Counted from the first letter of the stretch, positions 45,868 to 58,034 are shown. The stretch is 64,000 nucleotides of DNA from Beta vulgaris subsp. vulgaris (GCF_026745355.1 NC_079205.1:38274714-38338713); one strand, 5' to 3'. The notes: generated by a model not told the origin, from the letters alone. Numbers and translations are program-made.

Positions 45868-47590
45868 CTACAATTCTAAATCATTTCAATCATAATAGTC
45901 ATTAACAACCCACATACGTACAATTCTACAATTCTAAAACATGATGATGCAAACATATTTATTTAAATACTTAAATCAAAATTTATAACATTATCCAAAG
46001 TTTTTCCACGAAAACAAATATGTCAAAAAAAATATAAATATTTCAAATAGTGTAATAACAAATAAAGGAATGTGCAATAAATTAATTATTGTGATAATAA
46101 TATAGTTTTTAACTTTTGTAACATTTAATAAAGAAACCATCATATAAATTATTGTGATAATTAATACACTAACTTAAACTTCAAAGTATTATAAACTAAT
46201 AAATTAAAGCATACCTAGAGGCGGCCGGGCAGTCCAACGGCAAGGACACGGTAGAGAGACGATACTGTCTGACGGCAAGGAGACAGTTGAGTGTGGCCAC
46301 CTACATTCACAAAGCAAACACTCACTTCAACGGAATTAGATAAATGATTCCATCTAAAAAAAATCAATGATTCTCTTTTTAACGGAATTAGATAAATGAT
46401 TCCATCTAATAAAAAAAAGCAAACAATCACCTTGATAAAACAAATGAACTAGAGCTGTGAAAAAACTTAATACATACAAAATTTAGATTATAAAAAGAGA
46501 AAACCTATTCAAGTTTTATACTTTCCTCTTTTCTATTATTAATTCAGGCTTATTGAATTTTTGGCTTGGCTTTAATTTTTTCCGCAATAATGAACAAAAT
46601 GATGTAAACAAACAAAATCTAGAATCTAGAATAGGAGTTTTCACTTCTCATAAACAGAAGAGGGCTTACATTAATGACACCAAAAGTATATAAACAACAA
46701 ACAACGGCTCTAAATTACAAATTTCACTACAAACTATAGAGCACATCTAAATTAAAATCTACACTACACATTTAAAGCATTGAAACAATTTAGACCAACA
46801 TTAACTTCAAAACTCTTCTCTTCTCTTCTCACTTCATTATCTCTTTCCTTCCTTTAGAAGTGAGAAATTTCGCTATGATCCACAACAATTTCTTATTTCC
46901 TCCAACATTTCACCCATTTACTCCCTAAACTTCTTCCATATTAGGAGTAATACTCTTCTATTCATTCAAATTTGAATTATTAACCATCCTAAAAGCAAAA
47001 GTTATACCATTTATGGACAGAACAACCAACAACAAGAATTACAATAATAACATGAATTGAACAACCAACATCACAATTTGATCACTCTAATCATGGGTTC
47101 AATTTTGTGGGTTTTAGCTTGTTATCAAAAATTACAATAATAACATGAACAGAGCAGAATTCTTATCGTCTTGTGTGGCATGTTTTCTCTAGTTATGGAC
47201 TCATGGGATTGTCCTTGGAAGTTCTTCTGCTTTCTTTTCCAGTTGGTTTGTATGCTGTAAACTAACTTTTCCCTACTGTAAACTATTGTCATGGAAAATG
47301 ATCAGGTTCTCCCTAGTCCTTACCGATTCTAGGGAGGTACCATTATTGTAACATCGTTGTCATTTGAGGTACAAACGCATATCATTGTCATAAAATTACC
47401 AAAAAGATTGTTTAAAAAAAGACACAAACTACACATGAACACAAATTTTAACACTCTTTGGCAACATTCTTTGAAGGAACTTTTTTCTAGTAATATGTTG
47501 TATGAAGAAAAAAAGTAGCCAACAACAAATTAAACTCAAACTAACAAATAACAACAAACTTGAGATTGAGGAGGGAAGTTACGGATTGGA
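45868..47590. other. Non-coding 5' region of the CACTA element
   Basis: AT-rich sequence upstream of the minus-strand transposase, probably promoter, leader and intron. It contains a short tandem duplication (GGAATTAGATAAATGATTCC at about 46332 and 46382). No other coding region was recognised. Confidence 0.5.
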
Positions 47591-47739
47591 TTGGAAAGAA
47601 CACGCGGCGGCAGGGCGACAGAGTCAGCGGCGGAAGGCGGAGTGAATTGGCAGTGGCGGTCCTTCAATCCCAAAAACTCAATTTTTAGGGTAATAAAAAT
47701 TAAAAAAATAAATAAGCATAGAGCTGTAAAATTTACCGC

Positions 47740-47832
47740 CGGCGTCGAGTCGCCTGTGTCGAGACAGTTGAGTGTGTCGAGTCGCCGGTGTCGAGTCGCC
47801 TGTGTCGAGTCGCCGGTGTCGAGTCGCCTGTG
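47740..47832. repeat. 14-bp GC-rich minisatellite
   Basis: Units of GTGTCGAGTCGCC(G/T) repeat about four times in tandem, with two more degenerate copies upstream, in an otherwise AT-rich element. A second short repeat (GTGTCTGTGAGTGCGTGG) follows at about 47845-47910. Confidence 0.85.
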
Positions 47833-48069
47833 GCGATTTTTCTAAGTGTCTGTGAGTGCGTGGGAGTTCTTTTCTGAGTGTCTGTGAGTGCGTGGCCTGT
47901 GAGTGCGATTTTTCTGTCGCCGGTATTTAATCGTCGGTCGCCGGCATGCCCTTCAGTTTCGCCGGCGAATTTTCTTACGTGGGAGTTTTTTTTGAGGGCC
48001 GCCGATGCTTGAGAAAAGGGAGGAAAGGAGTAACGACTATATTAGTGGGAGTTTGAATGGGGAGTGGGT

Positions 48070-48329
48070 TTAAGTTGTCGAACATCAGGATAATTCACCG
48101 ACGGTTTCACGCCGTCGCCCAATAACTACAATTTCTGTAATTAAAAAAATTCATATCACCGACGGTTGCACACGGTCATTGATTATAGCGACCGTTTAGG
48201 TCAACGCTGTTTTAAAAAAAAGCCGTCGGTAGCGACGTCGGCTTTAAACCGTCGCTGATAACATGTATAACGTCTGTTTTGTCGGCCGTCGCTACATAGC
48301 GGTCGTTGATTGGGCATTTTCTTGTAGTG
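48070..48329. repeat. Subterminal repeats, right end of CACTA element
   Basis: ACCGACGG, AGCGACG, GCCGTCGC and similar motifs recur in both orientations up to the terminal repeat ending at 48329, mirroring 39625-40050. Confidence 0.8.
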
Positions 48330-48651
48330 CACCAACAACAGTCCAGTAATAACAGCAGTAATAACAATAACTCAGCAACAAAAGCAACATCATCAACAAC
48401 AACAACAATAATAGCAACACTAACAACATCAACAACAACACCAGCAACAATAGCAATAACAACAACAACATCAACAACAACACCAGCAACAGTAGCAATA
48501 ACAACAACAGCATCAACAACAACACCACCACCAATAACAACAACACCACCAACAATAACAGCAACAACAGAAGCAACATCATCATCATCAACAACAACAA
48601 CAACACTAGCAACAACAACAGTGATAGCAACAGGTGCAACAACTGCAGTAG

Positions 48652-48682
<31 letters not shown>

Positions 48683-48715
48683 TGTAATAGCAATAGCAGC
48701 ATTAACCCTTCAAGA
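48330..48715. repeat. Degenerate AAC-rich microsatellite, right flank of CACTA insertion
   Basis: Imperfect AAC/ACC/AGC trinucleotides extend for nearly 390 bp and continue the repeat split by the CACTA element. Long Thr- or Leu-rich frames here are repeat artefacts. Confidence 0.9.
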
Positions 48716-48985
48716 CTCACTGCCCCCAACCCTCAAGCATGTTCTTATTTTTAATTATTTCGTTCTTAATATTGAAAAACAACTTATATGTCATACTTAA
48801 CTTCTTTTTTATTGTAACACGAACTTAGTGTTCGTTGTTATAATAATGAGCTATCATGTTCTTATATATTCTTATTATTGCGCGAATCTTATGTTGTTAA
48901 CACATGACTTTTAAATTTTTATAATTTCATAACAACAAAATAACTTAAAATATACAATGACATTTATAATAAAAACAACGACATT
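48716..48985. other. Non-coding spacer
   Basis: AT-rich; nothing recognised. Confidence 0.4.
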
Positions 48986-48992
48986 AATAAGT

Positions 48993-49040
<48 letters not shown>

Positions 49041-49083
49041 GACAACAACAACAATAACTACTACTACTACTATAACTACTACT

Positions 49084-49170
<87 letters not shown>

Positions 49171-49200
49171 CCAACACCACCAACAACAACAACAACAAGA
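48986..49200. repeat. (AAC)n / (ACT)n microsatellite
   Basis: Two AAC blocks separated by an ACT block (TAACTACTACTACTACTATA) at about 49056-49086. The second block has over 25 AAC units. Confidence 0.95.
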
Positions 49201-49539
49201 TGGTCCTAGTAGACCTACGTTGGGGAAACAACAGAACAAGTTTCCCACTCATTAGGTTGAGGAACTTTGCATGGATTATCTCCAAGTGGTATGGTAAGTG
49301 GTACGTAAATTGAATACAACGCCTGCTGAGCATTTTCATGTAGGGCCCCCCTTTGACAAGGTGTTAACCTCATTCATTTGTTGCTCATCTTGAGTTGCTT
49401 CGAGATATACATTATTGAATAATTTCACGTAGTAGTAGTGGTATTGATAGTAATAGTATTTGTAAAGTAATACTAATAATAATAGAAATAATAACAATAA
49501 CAACAATAATTCTTTCGTAAAAATAACAACAAGAAGAAT
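49201..49539. other. Spacer with AAT/AAC-like trinucleotides
   Basis: No gene recognised. 49440-49515 is AAT/AAC-rich and degenerate. Confidence 0.4.
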
Positions 49540-49680
49540 AATAACTATTATAAAGAAAAGTTGTCAAAAATAAGCCAACCTTTCCCATGTCTGCTAAAAA
49601 GTCAATATTTGGATTATTTTGGAAAAAGCTAAACTTTAACAACTATATGTTTTTAACAAGTCATGACCTGTTATTAACCT
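49540..49680. repeat. Left arm of a long inverted-repeat pair (MULE-like)
   Basis: This arm matches the reverse complement of 58604-58755 over about 140 bp with indels. Shared landmarks are ATAAGCC-AACCTTT versus ATAAACC-ATCCTTT, GCTAAAAA, TAAGCTAA/AAGCTAAA, TTTTTAACAAGTCA and ACCTGTT/AACAGGT. Long diverged arms around non-coding DNA fit a Mutator-like element. No transposase or clear target duplication was found. Confidence 0.5.
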
Positions 49681-50067
49681 CTTTAACATGTTAAAAGTCT
49701 GTGTCACTTACTCATTCGTTGATTTATTAATGTTAATTCAATTGTATTTTAACAAAGAAAAAAGCATATTTCCTCCCTTTTTTTTCCTATCTTCTTACTT
49801 CCCACCACCACCACCCAACCTCTCTTTCTTCCTCTCCCCCCCTAACATCAACCAACCTATCTTTCTTCCTCTTCCACTTCCCCCTAACACCAAACAACCT
49901 CCCATAGCCGCCCAACCACCATTATATCATTGTTGTTGCCAAATTCTCCCAACCGTCGCCAACACCACCAATCAGCCCAACTAGGACCACGACCACATCC
50001 CCGAAGCCATCCTCAAGCATCATCTCCATCTTCAAAACAACCAGCCCAAGCTCCAGCACGCAGTCCA
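49681..50067. other. Interior of the inverted-repeat element, left of the copia insertion
   Basis: A pyrimidine-rich stretch (TTCCTCCC, CACCACCACC) without a recognised gene. It continues at 58035 after the copia element. Confidence 0.4.
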
Positions 50068-50959
50068 TGAAGGATTTATGTCCTCGACTTAAATGCAATT
50101 ACTAATATATATTGGATCGTATTATGGAGATAATAAATTCGTTATATTGGGTCCTCTATACATCTTGCTAGAGAACGATATAGAACTTCGGATTAGTAAA
50201 TAATAAACCCGAAGCCCAATGTAACGGATCCTACAAGGTCACACATTAAACTTGGATCAACAAAATAAGCCTAGAGCCCAAGAGAGGGCCCTAGGGTGGC
50301 CGGCCAAGAGATAGAAAAAGGAAAGAAGATTCTGACCTAAAATATACTTCCTCCGTTTCTAAATAAGTGCAACACTTCTTGTTTTCACATTTGCCAATGC
50401 ATTATTTTAACCATTAATATCTTCAATTAGCAATAAGTAAAAATTATAAAAACTTGATATTAAAAAAATTCACATTCATACGAATCTAACAAGATCCCAC
50501 ATGATTATGTTTTTCCTAAACCCTAAATCACCAAAACTAATTAAAGTTTAAATTATGAATAGTAAACACTATGCAAATGTTGCACTTATTTAGAAACAGA
50601 GGAAGTATTTATATATTGGGTTAGGCAGAAAAGAGAATACATTAGATATCTCTTATTATTTTCTCTCTCCTATTCTATCTCTGAATGTCACGTACGCGTA
50701 TAACTCCAAGAAACAATAAAGAAGTTTTCTTTCTTTCCAACTAGCATTGGTGGAGTGTTGATCCGAGTTGGTGGACTAAGTAGAGGAATCACATCTAAGA
50801 TTCTCAATCCGGGTTATTCAAGCTTTGTGGAATTCACGCTACAAAGGTTATTTCTAAACTTGTATGTGATCCCTAATTGTATATGCATGTGATCTTGATT
50901 TAAGTGCTTATGAATTAGATTCATGAAATTCCGCTTTATAGTAATTATAGATTCCTACA
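50068..50959 (+). repeat. 5' LTR of third copia element, with MITE
   Basis: 892 bp; the 3' LTR is only 619 bp because it lacks the 259-bp MITE at 50347-50605. Otherwise they are closely similar. Confidence 0.92.
50347..50605. mobile_element. Stowaway-like MITE in the 5' LTR only
   Basis: 259 bp with long terminal inverted repeats: CTTCCTCCGTTTCTAAATAA on the left and CTTCCTCTGTTTCTAAATAA on the other strand at the right. TA target duplications lie at 50345-50346 and 50606-50607. Its absence from the 3' LTR shows the uninterrupted site, so it inserted after the retrotransposon did. Confidence 0.9.
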
Positions 50960-50960
50960 A

Positions 50961-50970
50961 TGGTATCAGT
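50961..50970 (+). other. Primer-binding site, third copia element
   Basis: TGGTATCAGT begins 2 bp after the LTR; nine bases match the initiator tRNA-Met complement. Confidence 0.8.
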
Positions 50971-52948
50971 TTTAGCCTCTTGCATATAGAATTTTGGTCA
51001 TAAAGTTTAGTTTATGTAAGATTAATTTGAATTTGATTAAGGGGGGGAATTAAATTATGGATTGAATAATTAATTGAAATTTGTTAAAAGGAGTTTTAAT
51101 TACTTGCTTTCTCAATATTTGATAGCCGAAAATTTTCACCTCCTAAACCCTAATTTTCGAAATTTATAAAATTCTGATTTTAGATCTCTAAATTTCGAAA
51201 ATAAATTCATGTTATTAATAAAACTTTCATGCTTAAAATAGTTTATGTATGAAAATAAATTCATGTAAAAGATGTTTTATATGAATAAGTGATTAATTAT
51301 ATGAATAATCTGAAAATTAATCAAAAGTAGAGATTTTAAAATTTAATTTTCTGTATTAAGCATAAAGAGTTATGTTTAATTTGATCAAGATCACTAAATT
51401 AATTTTACAATAGGTTGTAATTTTAATTTCCTTCAATACAAGAAAAGAAAAAAAAAAGATATTGAAGGAAGAAAGAAAAGGAGCAGCAACGGGTGGCTGC
51501 TCCGGTGGTCGGTGATCTGCTGGCGTGAAGTCGGGGAGGGAGTCGCAGACGCCGGCGAGCAGTCGCGTCAGCGAGGGAGGACGTGGCGGCAGGCGACTCA
51601 CGTTTGACGTGCGAGCAGTGCTGCTCGCTGGAGTTAATGGATGCCGGCGTCCGGCGCCGATTCGCGAAAGTGTGAATGGCGAGTCGCCGGTAAAGCGGCC
51701 TGAAGGGTCACCGGTGAGGTGGCTGAAGATTCGCCGGGTTTTGTTTCATGGCTGATTACGTGAACGTAGTTCACGATTTTAGAAAAAAAAAAAAAATTGG
51801 TAAAAGAAACGTGACTAAAAGACTGGGCAGCAGCCAAGTTTTTTATTTTATCTTTTTGGAAGTTTCATTTTTGAAAAACAAAATTTTGAGAAAGATAAGT
51901 AAATTTCAATTATGTTGACTTGGTCATAAATTTCAATCCATAATCTGATTTTTTAATCTAATTAAAATTAATTAGGCTAGTTTTAAGGGATAGAATCTTT
52001 AGGTGATTAGTTATTGCTTAAAATTTTATCCTCTTGCTTTAATTAAGAATATTTGATATTTAATTGATTGGGAAGTATAATATGTGATATTATTGTGGCT
52101 TTTATATATGATATATTTGCTATGTATGACTAGTATGGCCCAAATTAAGATAGAAAATACGATCTGCGTATCGTGATGTATTCTTGTAATTTTAAATACG
52201 ATCTGCGTATCGTTAAGTATTTTTGTAATTTATTTAATTTAGTTATTATTTAAATTATTTTTGATACTTATGTAATCCAAAGAAGAGCCATCAAGAGAAG
52301 GACCATGGAAAGAGTGGATGGAGATCCATGAAGTGTCCAAGAAGGAGCCATTGATGCTTAGTTCTTAGGATTAGGGGCCATACTAGATCATTTTATTTTC
52401 GCATTTTATTATTCTTTAAAATGCTTATAAGTTTATTGTATGTTGGTTTGATGCGCTAGAGTTCACTAATTCATAACAACATAATAAACTTAGGCCCCGT
52501 AAATATTAAGGTTTGCTTTTCCAAACATAAAGTACTTATAAAACCCTTAATTAATAGTAATAGGTCATGCCTCCGCAGGTGTTATCATTAATTTTGGGAT
52601 ATAAGGTAAAATTGCGAATTTTACAACTTAGTTTGGTTGTCCTTAACAAAATTATCAAAAGCGTTTTGAATTTTGAAGCAAGAGATAGTTAAACATGCGA
52701 TGTTTATCCATATAAAACAAGAGTTATAAAGTGTTATAATTAGTAAAAGAGTTTACTTACCTTGATAATGTAACGTTAAGATAAGGCCTCGTCTGCTTAG
52801 TGTTCATGTTGATAGGATCTTGTAAATCACTTATTCATAGGGGACTTTAATTTTGAATAGGTGGTCAACCTAGAAACCTTTTACATGTTTTAGGTTGCTT
52901 TATAAACATAAAATTGAACTTTGCCTTATTTTTCTGTCTGTAGATATC
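50971..52948 (+). other. Long untranslated leader of third copia element
   Basis: About 2 kb without coding capacity between primer site and gag. It includes a GC-rich block (about 51480-51740) and a duplicated motif with inverted symmetry, ATACGATCTGCGTATCGT (about 52157 and 52197, 40 bp apart). Confidence 0.6.
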
Positions 52949-53870
52949 ATGTCTAATAACAACAACAACAACTCGGTTTCAACATTCGTCCTTTTCTGGA
53001 AAAGGACAGACTGAATGGTGAAAATTTCCTTAATTGGGAAAGGACCTTAAGACTTGTTCTGAGGTTTGAGGGTCGAGAGGACGTCTTAGATACCCCGCTT
53101 CCTGTAATAACTGATGAATCAACTGACGCTGAAAAACGTCGTGCAAAACAGGTTAGTGATAAGTCTATACCAATCACTTGTTTGATGGTAGCAGCCATGG
53201 AGCTGAACCTCCAAAAGAGGTTCAAAACCAAGGATGCCTACACGATCATGCAAGAGCTGCGGGCCATGTTTAAAACTCAGGCCCGAGTTGAGCGGTATGA
53301 GACTAATAGGGAGATGATGGGTCTTTTTGAAAACATGGAAAGACTCGGGTTTCCTTATAGGCTCGAGTTGGCTACTGACATTATTCTCCACTCACTGCCT
53401 GGTAGTTTCAATCAGTTCAGAATGACCTACAATATGAATGAGTCTGAAAAGGCTTTGCAAGAGCTGCATGGATTGTTGGTCAATGCTGAAAGGAACATCC
53501 CTAAGGTTGAACCAAAGAAAGAGATTCTGTTGGTTCAAAAGGGAAAGGGTTTCAAAAGGAAATGGGCAGGAAAGAAGGACAAAGGCAAGCAAGTTGCCAC
53601 TGTCGTTGAAAAACCTAAGCCAACCGCCAAGCCCAAGGTCGCTGCGGAAAGCAAGTGCTTCCACTGTCACAAGATTGGACACTGGAAGAGGAACTGCCCG
53701 ATATACTTGGAGGAAATAAAGAAGTCTGGGGCTTCCACTTCAGGTACATATGTTATAGAAATCAATTTGACTTCTACTTCTTTATGGGTATTTGATACCG
53801 GTTGTGGTTCTCACATAGTTAATGATGTGCAGGGACTAAAAAGAAGTAGGAAGCTAGCAAAAGGCGAGTA
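52949..53870 (+). pseudogene. gag and protease start of third copia element (frameshifted)
   Basis: From the ATG at 52949 the frame reads MSNNNNNNSVST, then shifts by one base near 52985. The next frame gives LNGENFLNWERTLRLVLRFE, and then a long open stretch from 53182 with the UBN2/retrotran gag-type region (ELNLQKRFKTKDAYTIMQEL). A zinc knuckle CFHCHKIGHWKRNC (about 53660-53700) and the protease motif LWVFDTGCGSHI (about 53785-53820) follow. It ends at a stop near 53870, inside the protease region. Confidence 0.85.
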
Positions 53871-54169
53871 GAGATAAACGTTTGAAATGGAGCACGAGTC
53901 GCTACACTTGCCATAGGGAGATATAGTCTACACTTGTCATCTGGGCTTATTTTAGAACTAAATAATTGTTATTTCGTTCCTCAATAACTAAGAACATAAT
54001 TTCGTTTCAGTTTTGGATTCTGAAGGTTTTTGTTTTGAAATAAAGAACAAATGTTGTTCCTTTTTACAATAATATGTTCTATGCCAGAGCTAATTTGATA
54101 AATGGTTATATGTGCTTGATAATCATTACAGTCTATAACATAGATAGCAAGAAAAGAAATCAAATGATT

Positions 54170-56600
54170 CTAACCTAACCTATATTTGGCATTGCCGAAT
54201 GGGTCATATAAACCAAAAGCGCATTCACAAGTTACAAAAGGACGGTATAATTCCATCATTTGATTTCGAATCATTTGATGTATGTGAATCATGCTTAATG
54301 GGTAAGATGACAAAATCACCATTTACTGGAAAAGGTGAAAGGGCCAGCGATCTTTTAGGACTCATACATACAGATGTATGTGGTCCTATGAGCACAAAGG
54401 CAAGGGGAGGGTTTAATTACTTCATCACCTTCACTGATGATTTGAGTAGATATGGCTATATTTACTTGATGAAACATAAGTCGGAATCTTTTGATAGATT
54501 CAAAGAGTTCCAAAATGAAGTACAGAATCAACTTGGTAAGACAATAAAAGCACACGATCCGATCGTGGTGGTGAATATTTGAGCCAAGAGTTTGATGATC
54601 ATCTAAAGGATTGTGGAATTCTTTCACAATTAACTCCACCAGGAACACCACAGTTAAATGGTGTATCTGAAAGGAGGAATCGAACATTACTAGATATGGT
54701 TCGATCTATGATGAGTCTTGCTGATTACCGATTTCTTTTTGGGGATACGCTCTCGAAACTGCTGCCACACACTAAATAGGAGCCCGTCAAAGGCTGTAGA
54801 AAAGACTCCATATGAGTTATGGAATGGAAAACCTCCAAACTTGTCTTTTCTTAAAATCTGGGGATGCGAGGTCTATGTAAAGCGGTTACTATCAGACAAA
54901 CTCGCACCCAAGTCAGATAAATGTCTCTTTGTGGGATATCCAAAAGAGACAAGGGGTTATTACTTCTATAACCGTCAAGAGAACAAAGTGTTTGTTGCTC
55001 GTGATGGTGTCTTTCTTGAAAAGGAATTTGTTTCTAGAAAGACAAGTGGGAGTAAAATAACACTCGAAGAAATTCGAGATGAGCAACAACTGACGTGGCT
55101 CACACCATGTCAGAGACGGCCCAACAAGACGAAAGTCATGTTGAGGAGATAACGTATTCAACGCTGAACCTCCTACCGTCCCATTCGAAGTTGAATCAAG
55201 CGAAAATCTTCAAACTGTTGAAGAGAACGTTTCTCTTGATGCTCAGCCCCGCGTAGGTCAGTAGACCAAGGATTCCAAACAAAAGGTTGGTTGATTTCCT
55301 AATGACTGAAAATTCTGAAATTATGATTTTGGAAAATTCAGAACCTACTACCTACAAACAAGCTTTGACGAGCCCAGACTCTGAGAAATGGCTTGAGGCC
55401 ATGAAATCCGAGTTAGACTCCATGTCTGAGAATAAAGTTTGGACACTGGTTGACTTGCCTGGGTTAACCCTATTGGATGCAAGTGGGTGTTCAAATTGAA
55501 AACAGACAAAGATGGAAATGTCTATGTCTACAAAGCAAGACTGGTTGCAAAAGGATTCAGACAAGTTCATGGTATAGACTATGATGAGACCTTTTCTCCA
55601 GTAGCAATGCTTAAATCAATTCGGATACTTTTAGCGATTGCTGCATTTTTCGATTACGAAATTTGGCAGATGGATGTCAAAACCGCATTCTTGAATGGGT
55701 TCTTGAATGAGGATGTGTACATGACACAACCTGAAGGTTTTGAAGATCCAGAAAATCCTAAAAGGGTTTGCAAGCTTCAGAGATCCATTTATGGATTGAA
55801 GCAGGCATCTCGGAGCTGGAATCTTCGGTTTGATGAGGCAATCAAACAATTTGGTTTCATCAAAAGCGAAGAAGAGTCTTGTGTTTACAAGAAGTTTAGT
55901 GGGAGCAGTATGTAAATGACATACTAATCATGGGAAACGACATACCAATGCTTGAGTCAGTCAAGGAATGGTTAAAGAGTTGTTTCTCTATGAAGGACCT
56001 TGGAGAAGCTGAGTACATACTGGGAATCAAAATCCATAGAGATAGGTCTCGAAGGATGATTGGGCTAAGTCAAGAAACTTATATTGATAAGTTCTTACAA
56101 GGTTCAACATGGAAAACTCGAAGAGAGGTTTCGTTCCCATGTCACATGGCATATCGCTTAGCAAGAGTCAGTGCCCGACTGAGCCTGATGAGTTAAAGCG
56201 AATGAGTAGCATTCCTTATGCTTCGGCTATAGGGTCTATATGTATGCCATGATAAGTACTCGACCTGATTGCATATGCCTTGAGCATGTGCAGCAGGTTC
56301 CAAGCAAATCCAGGAGAAGCACACTGGACTGCAGCTAAGAGCATCCTTAAGTACTTAGAGGACTAAAGCATGTTCTTAGTATATGGGGAACAAAGTGAGT
56401 TGGTTGTTGAAGGTTATATTGATGCAAACTTCCAAATCGACAAAGATGATTACCGCTTCAGTCAGGGTATTTCTTTGTCTAAATGGAGTAGTAGTGAGCT
56501 GGAAGAGCTCAAAGCAAAGTTCATACGGATGAGAACGTGGCTGATCCGCTAACTAAACCCTACCTCAACCCAAGCATGAGTGTCACGCTAGGGCTATAGG
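54170..56600 (+). pseudogene. pol of third copia element: integrase, RT, RNase H (broken)
   Basis: Integrase: zinc region (RMGHINQKRIHKLQ...CESCLMGK), catalytic Asp in HTDVCGPM, the second Asp in a shifted frame near 54555, and Glu in GVSERRNRTLLDM. RT_2: KQALTSPDSEKWLEAMKSEL, ARLVAKGFRQVHGIDYDETF, WQMDVKTAFLNGFLNEDVYM and RSIYGLKQASRSWNLRFDEA. The catalytic motif reads YVND at 55909-55920 instead of YVDD, in a frame shifted after a TAA. Downstream are FSMKDLGEAEYILGIKIHRD and fragments of RNase H (EGYIDANFQIDKDD), with the end signature ADPLTKPY near 56545. Several stops and frame changes. Confidence 0.9.
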
Positions 56601-57404
56601 CTTGAAGCAAATGTTAGAGTGGCTTTAGATTGTACTAGGTTTAGAGAAACTTATTACAATGTAAAGACATGGTTTTGCTATTTATGTTTATGATAATAAA
56701 TTTTGTCTTATTTAATTTTGGTTTGGTATTAAATAAAATGTCCAAAATATATCTTGAATTCTATGGTTTTGTCAAATATGTGATTTGATGAATGAAACAC
56801 CATAAGTGAACAGAATTCATAGAATATTAAAGTTCCTAATCTAAGTCATTAAACTGGACATAAATGACTTATTAAAGGGATTAGCATATAAGATTGATTG
56901 ATAGCGCCGTTTCATGGGCTATGGAAACATAGAGATGTTTAATCAATCATTGATATGTATAGTTGATACATAGTCGAACTTGACCTACTTAGAAGTTTTA
57001 TAACTTCGAAATTATATTAGTAGATTCCTGAGACATGAGTAGAACATTACTTAGCCCAATGATTAGTATAGCTTTGATACTGTCAAACGTCATGCCTAAA
57101 AGGGGACTATAAAGGCAGCATTCAGGTTGTGCTAAAAGTTGAGTGGGAGTATTGGTTACTACAAGATTGGAAAAGTCCTCCTATATGAGATAGGATAGGT
57201 GTCTTGGCCCCTTGAAGAGTGAAAAATTGAAAATGCATGGCCGTGCTCAAATGGATCATTCGATGATCATTTGTTGACAATTTGAACTCGGATTTCAAGG
57301 AATAATTTGAAAGCTAGTATGGATGATATAGAAATATGATCATACTATCAAATTAAGACATTAAGAGACTTGAGGAATAAAAACATTGCACACTCGTCTC
57401 GGAC
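56601..57404 (+). other. 3' untranslated region of third copia element
   Basis: About 800 bp non-coding sequence between RNase H and the polypurine tract. Confidence 0.6.
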
Positions 57405-57415
57405 AAGTGGGAGAT
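57405..57415 (+). other. Polypurine tract of third copia element
   Basis: AAGTGGGAGAT lies directly before the TGAAGG start of the 3' LTR. Confidence 0.85.
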
Positions 57416-58034
57416 TGAAGGATTTATGTCCTCGACTTAAATGCAATTACTAATATATATGGATCGTATTATAGAGATAATAAAGTTCGTTATATTGGGT
57501 CGTCTATACGTCTTGCTAGAGAAAGCTATAGAACTTCGGATTAGTAAATAAATAAACCCGAAGCCCAATGTAACGGATCCTACAAGGTCACACATTAAAC
57601 TTGGATCAACAAAAGAAACCTAGAGCCCAAGAGGGCCCTAGGGTGGCCGGCCAAGAGATAGGAAAAAGAGAAATCTGACCTAAATATATTTATATATTTG
57701 GGTTAGGCAGAAAAGAAAAATCATTTATATTCCTTATTATTTTTCTCTCCTATTCTCTCTCTTAAAAAGTCACGTTATACTCCAAGAAACAAAAAGAAGT
57801 TTTCTTCCTTTCCAACTAGCATTGGTGGAGTGTTGATCCGGGTTGGTGGACTAAGTAGAGGAATCACATCTGAGATTCTCAATCCGGGTTATTCAAGCTT
57901 TGTGGAAATCACGCTACAAAGGTTATTTCTAAACTTGTATGTGATCCTTAATTGTATATGCATGTGATCCTGATTTAAGTGCTTATGAATTAGATTCATG
58001 AAATTCCACTTTATAGTACTTATAGATTCCTACA
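57416..58034 (+). repeat. 3' LTR of third copia element
   Basis: 619 bp, TGAAGGATTT to ATTCCTACA, followed by the GTCCA target duplication. Confidence 0.92.

Larger units (their letters stand above)
39615..48329 (-). mobile_element. 8.7 kb CACTA (En/Spm) element with transposase remnants
   Basis: The terminal inverted repeats read CACTACAAGAATA at 39615 and CACTACAAGAAAA on the other strand at 48329. CAC at 39612-39614 and 48330-48332 is the 3-bp target duplication. Subterminal regions on both sides carry many GCCGTCG/CGACGGC motifs. The element encodes on the - strand a TNP2-type transposase (43330-45867) and a second ORF (40494-40937), separated by a 170-bp tandem array. The transposase frame is broken and its C-terminal part is missing, so the copy is probably not autonomous. 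Confidence 0.92.
50068..58034 (+). mobile_element. Ty1-copia element, third copy, with both LTRs
   Basis: 7,967 bp with LTRs starting TGAAGGATTTATGTCC and ending GATTCCTACA, and target duplication GTCCA at 50063-50067 and 58035-58039. A tRNA-iMet-like primer site, a 2 kb leader, gag, protease, integrase, RT and RNase H follow in copia order, and there is a polypurine tract before the 3' LTR. It differs from the SIRE copies: other LTRs, other gag, and no env-like ORF. Coding regions are broken by frameshifts and an RT catalytic change. Confidence 0.92.

Noticed and set aside
46215..46430. 71-codon minus-strand ORF
   Set aside because: It spans a short tandem duplication in AT-rich CACTA leader sequence and has no recognisable similarity.
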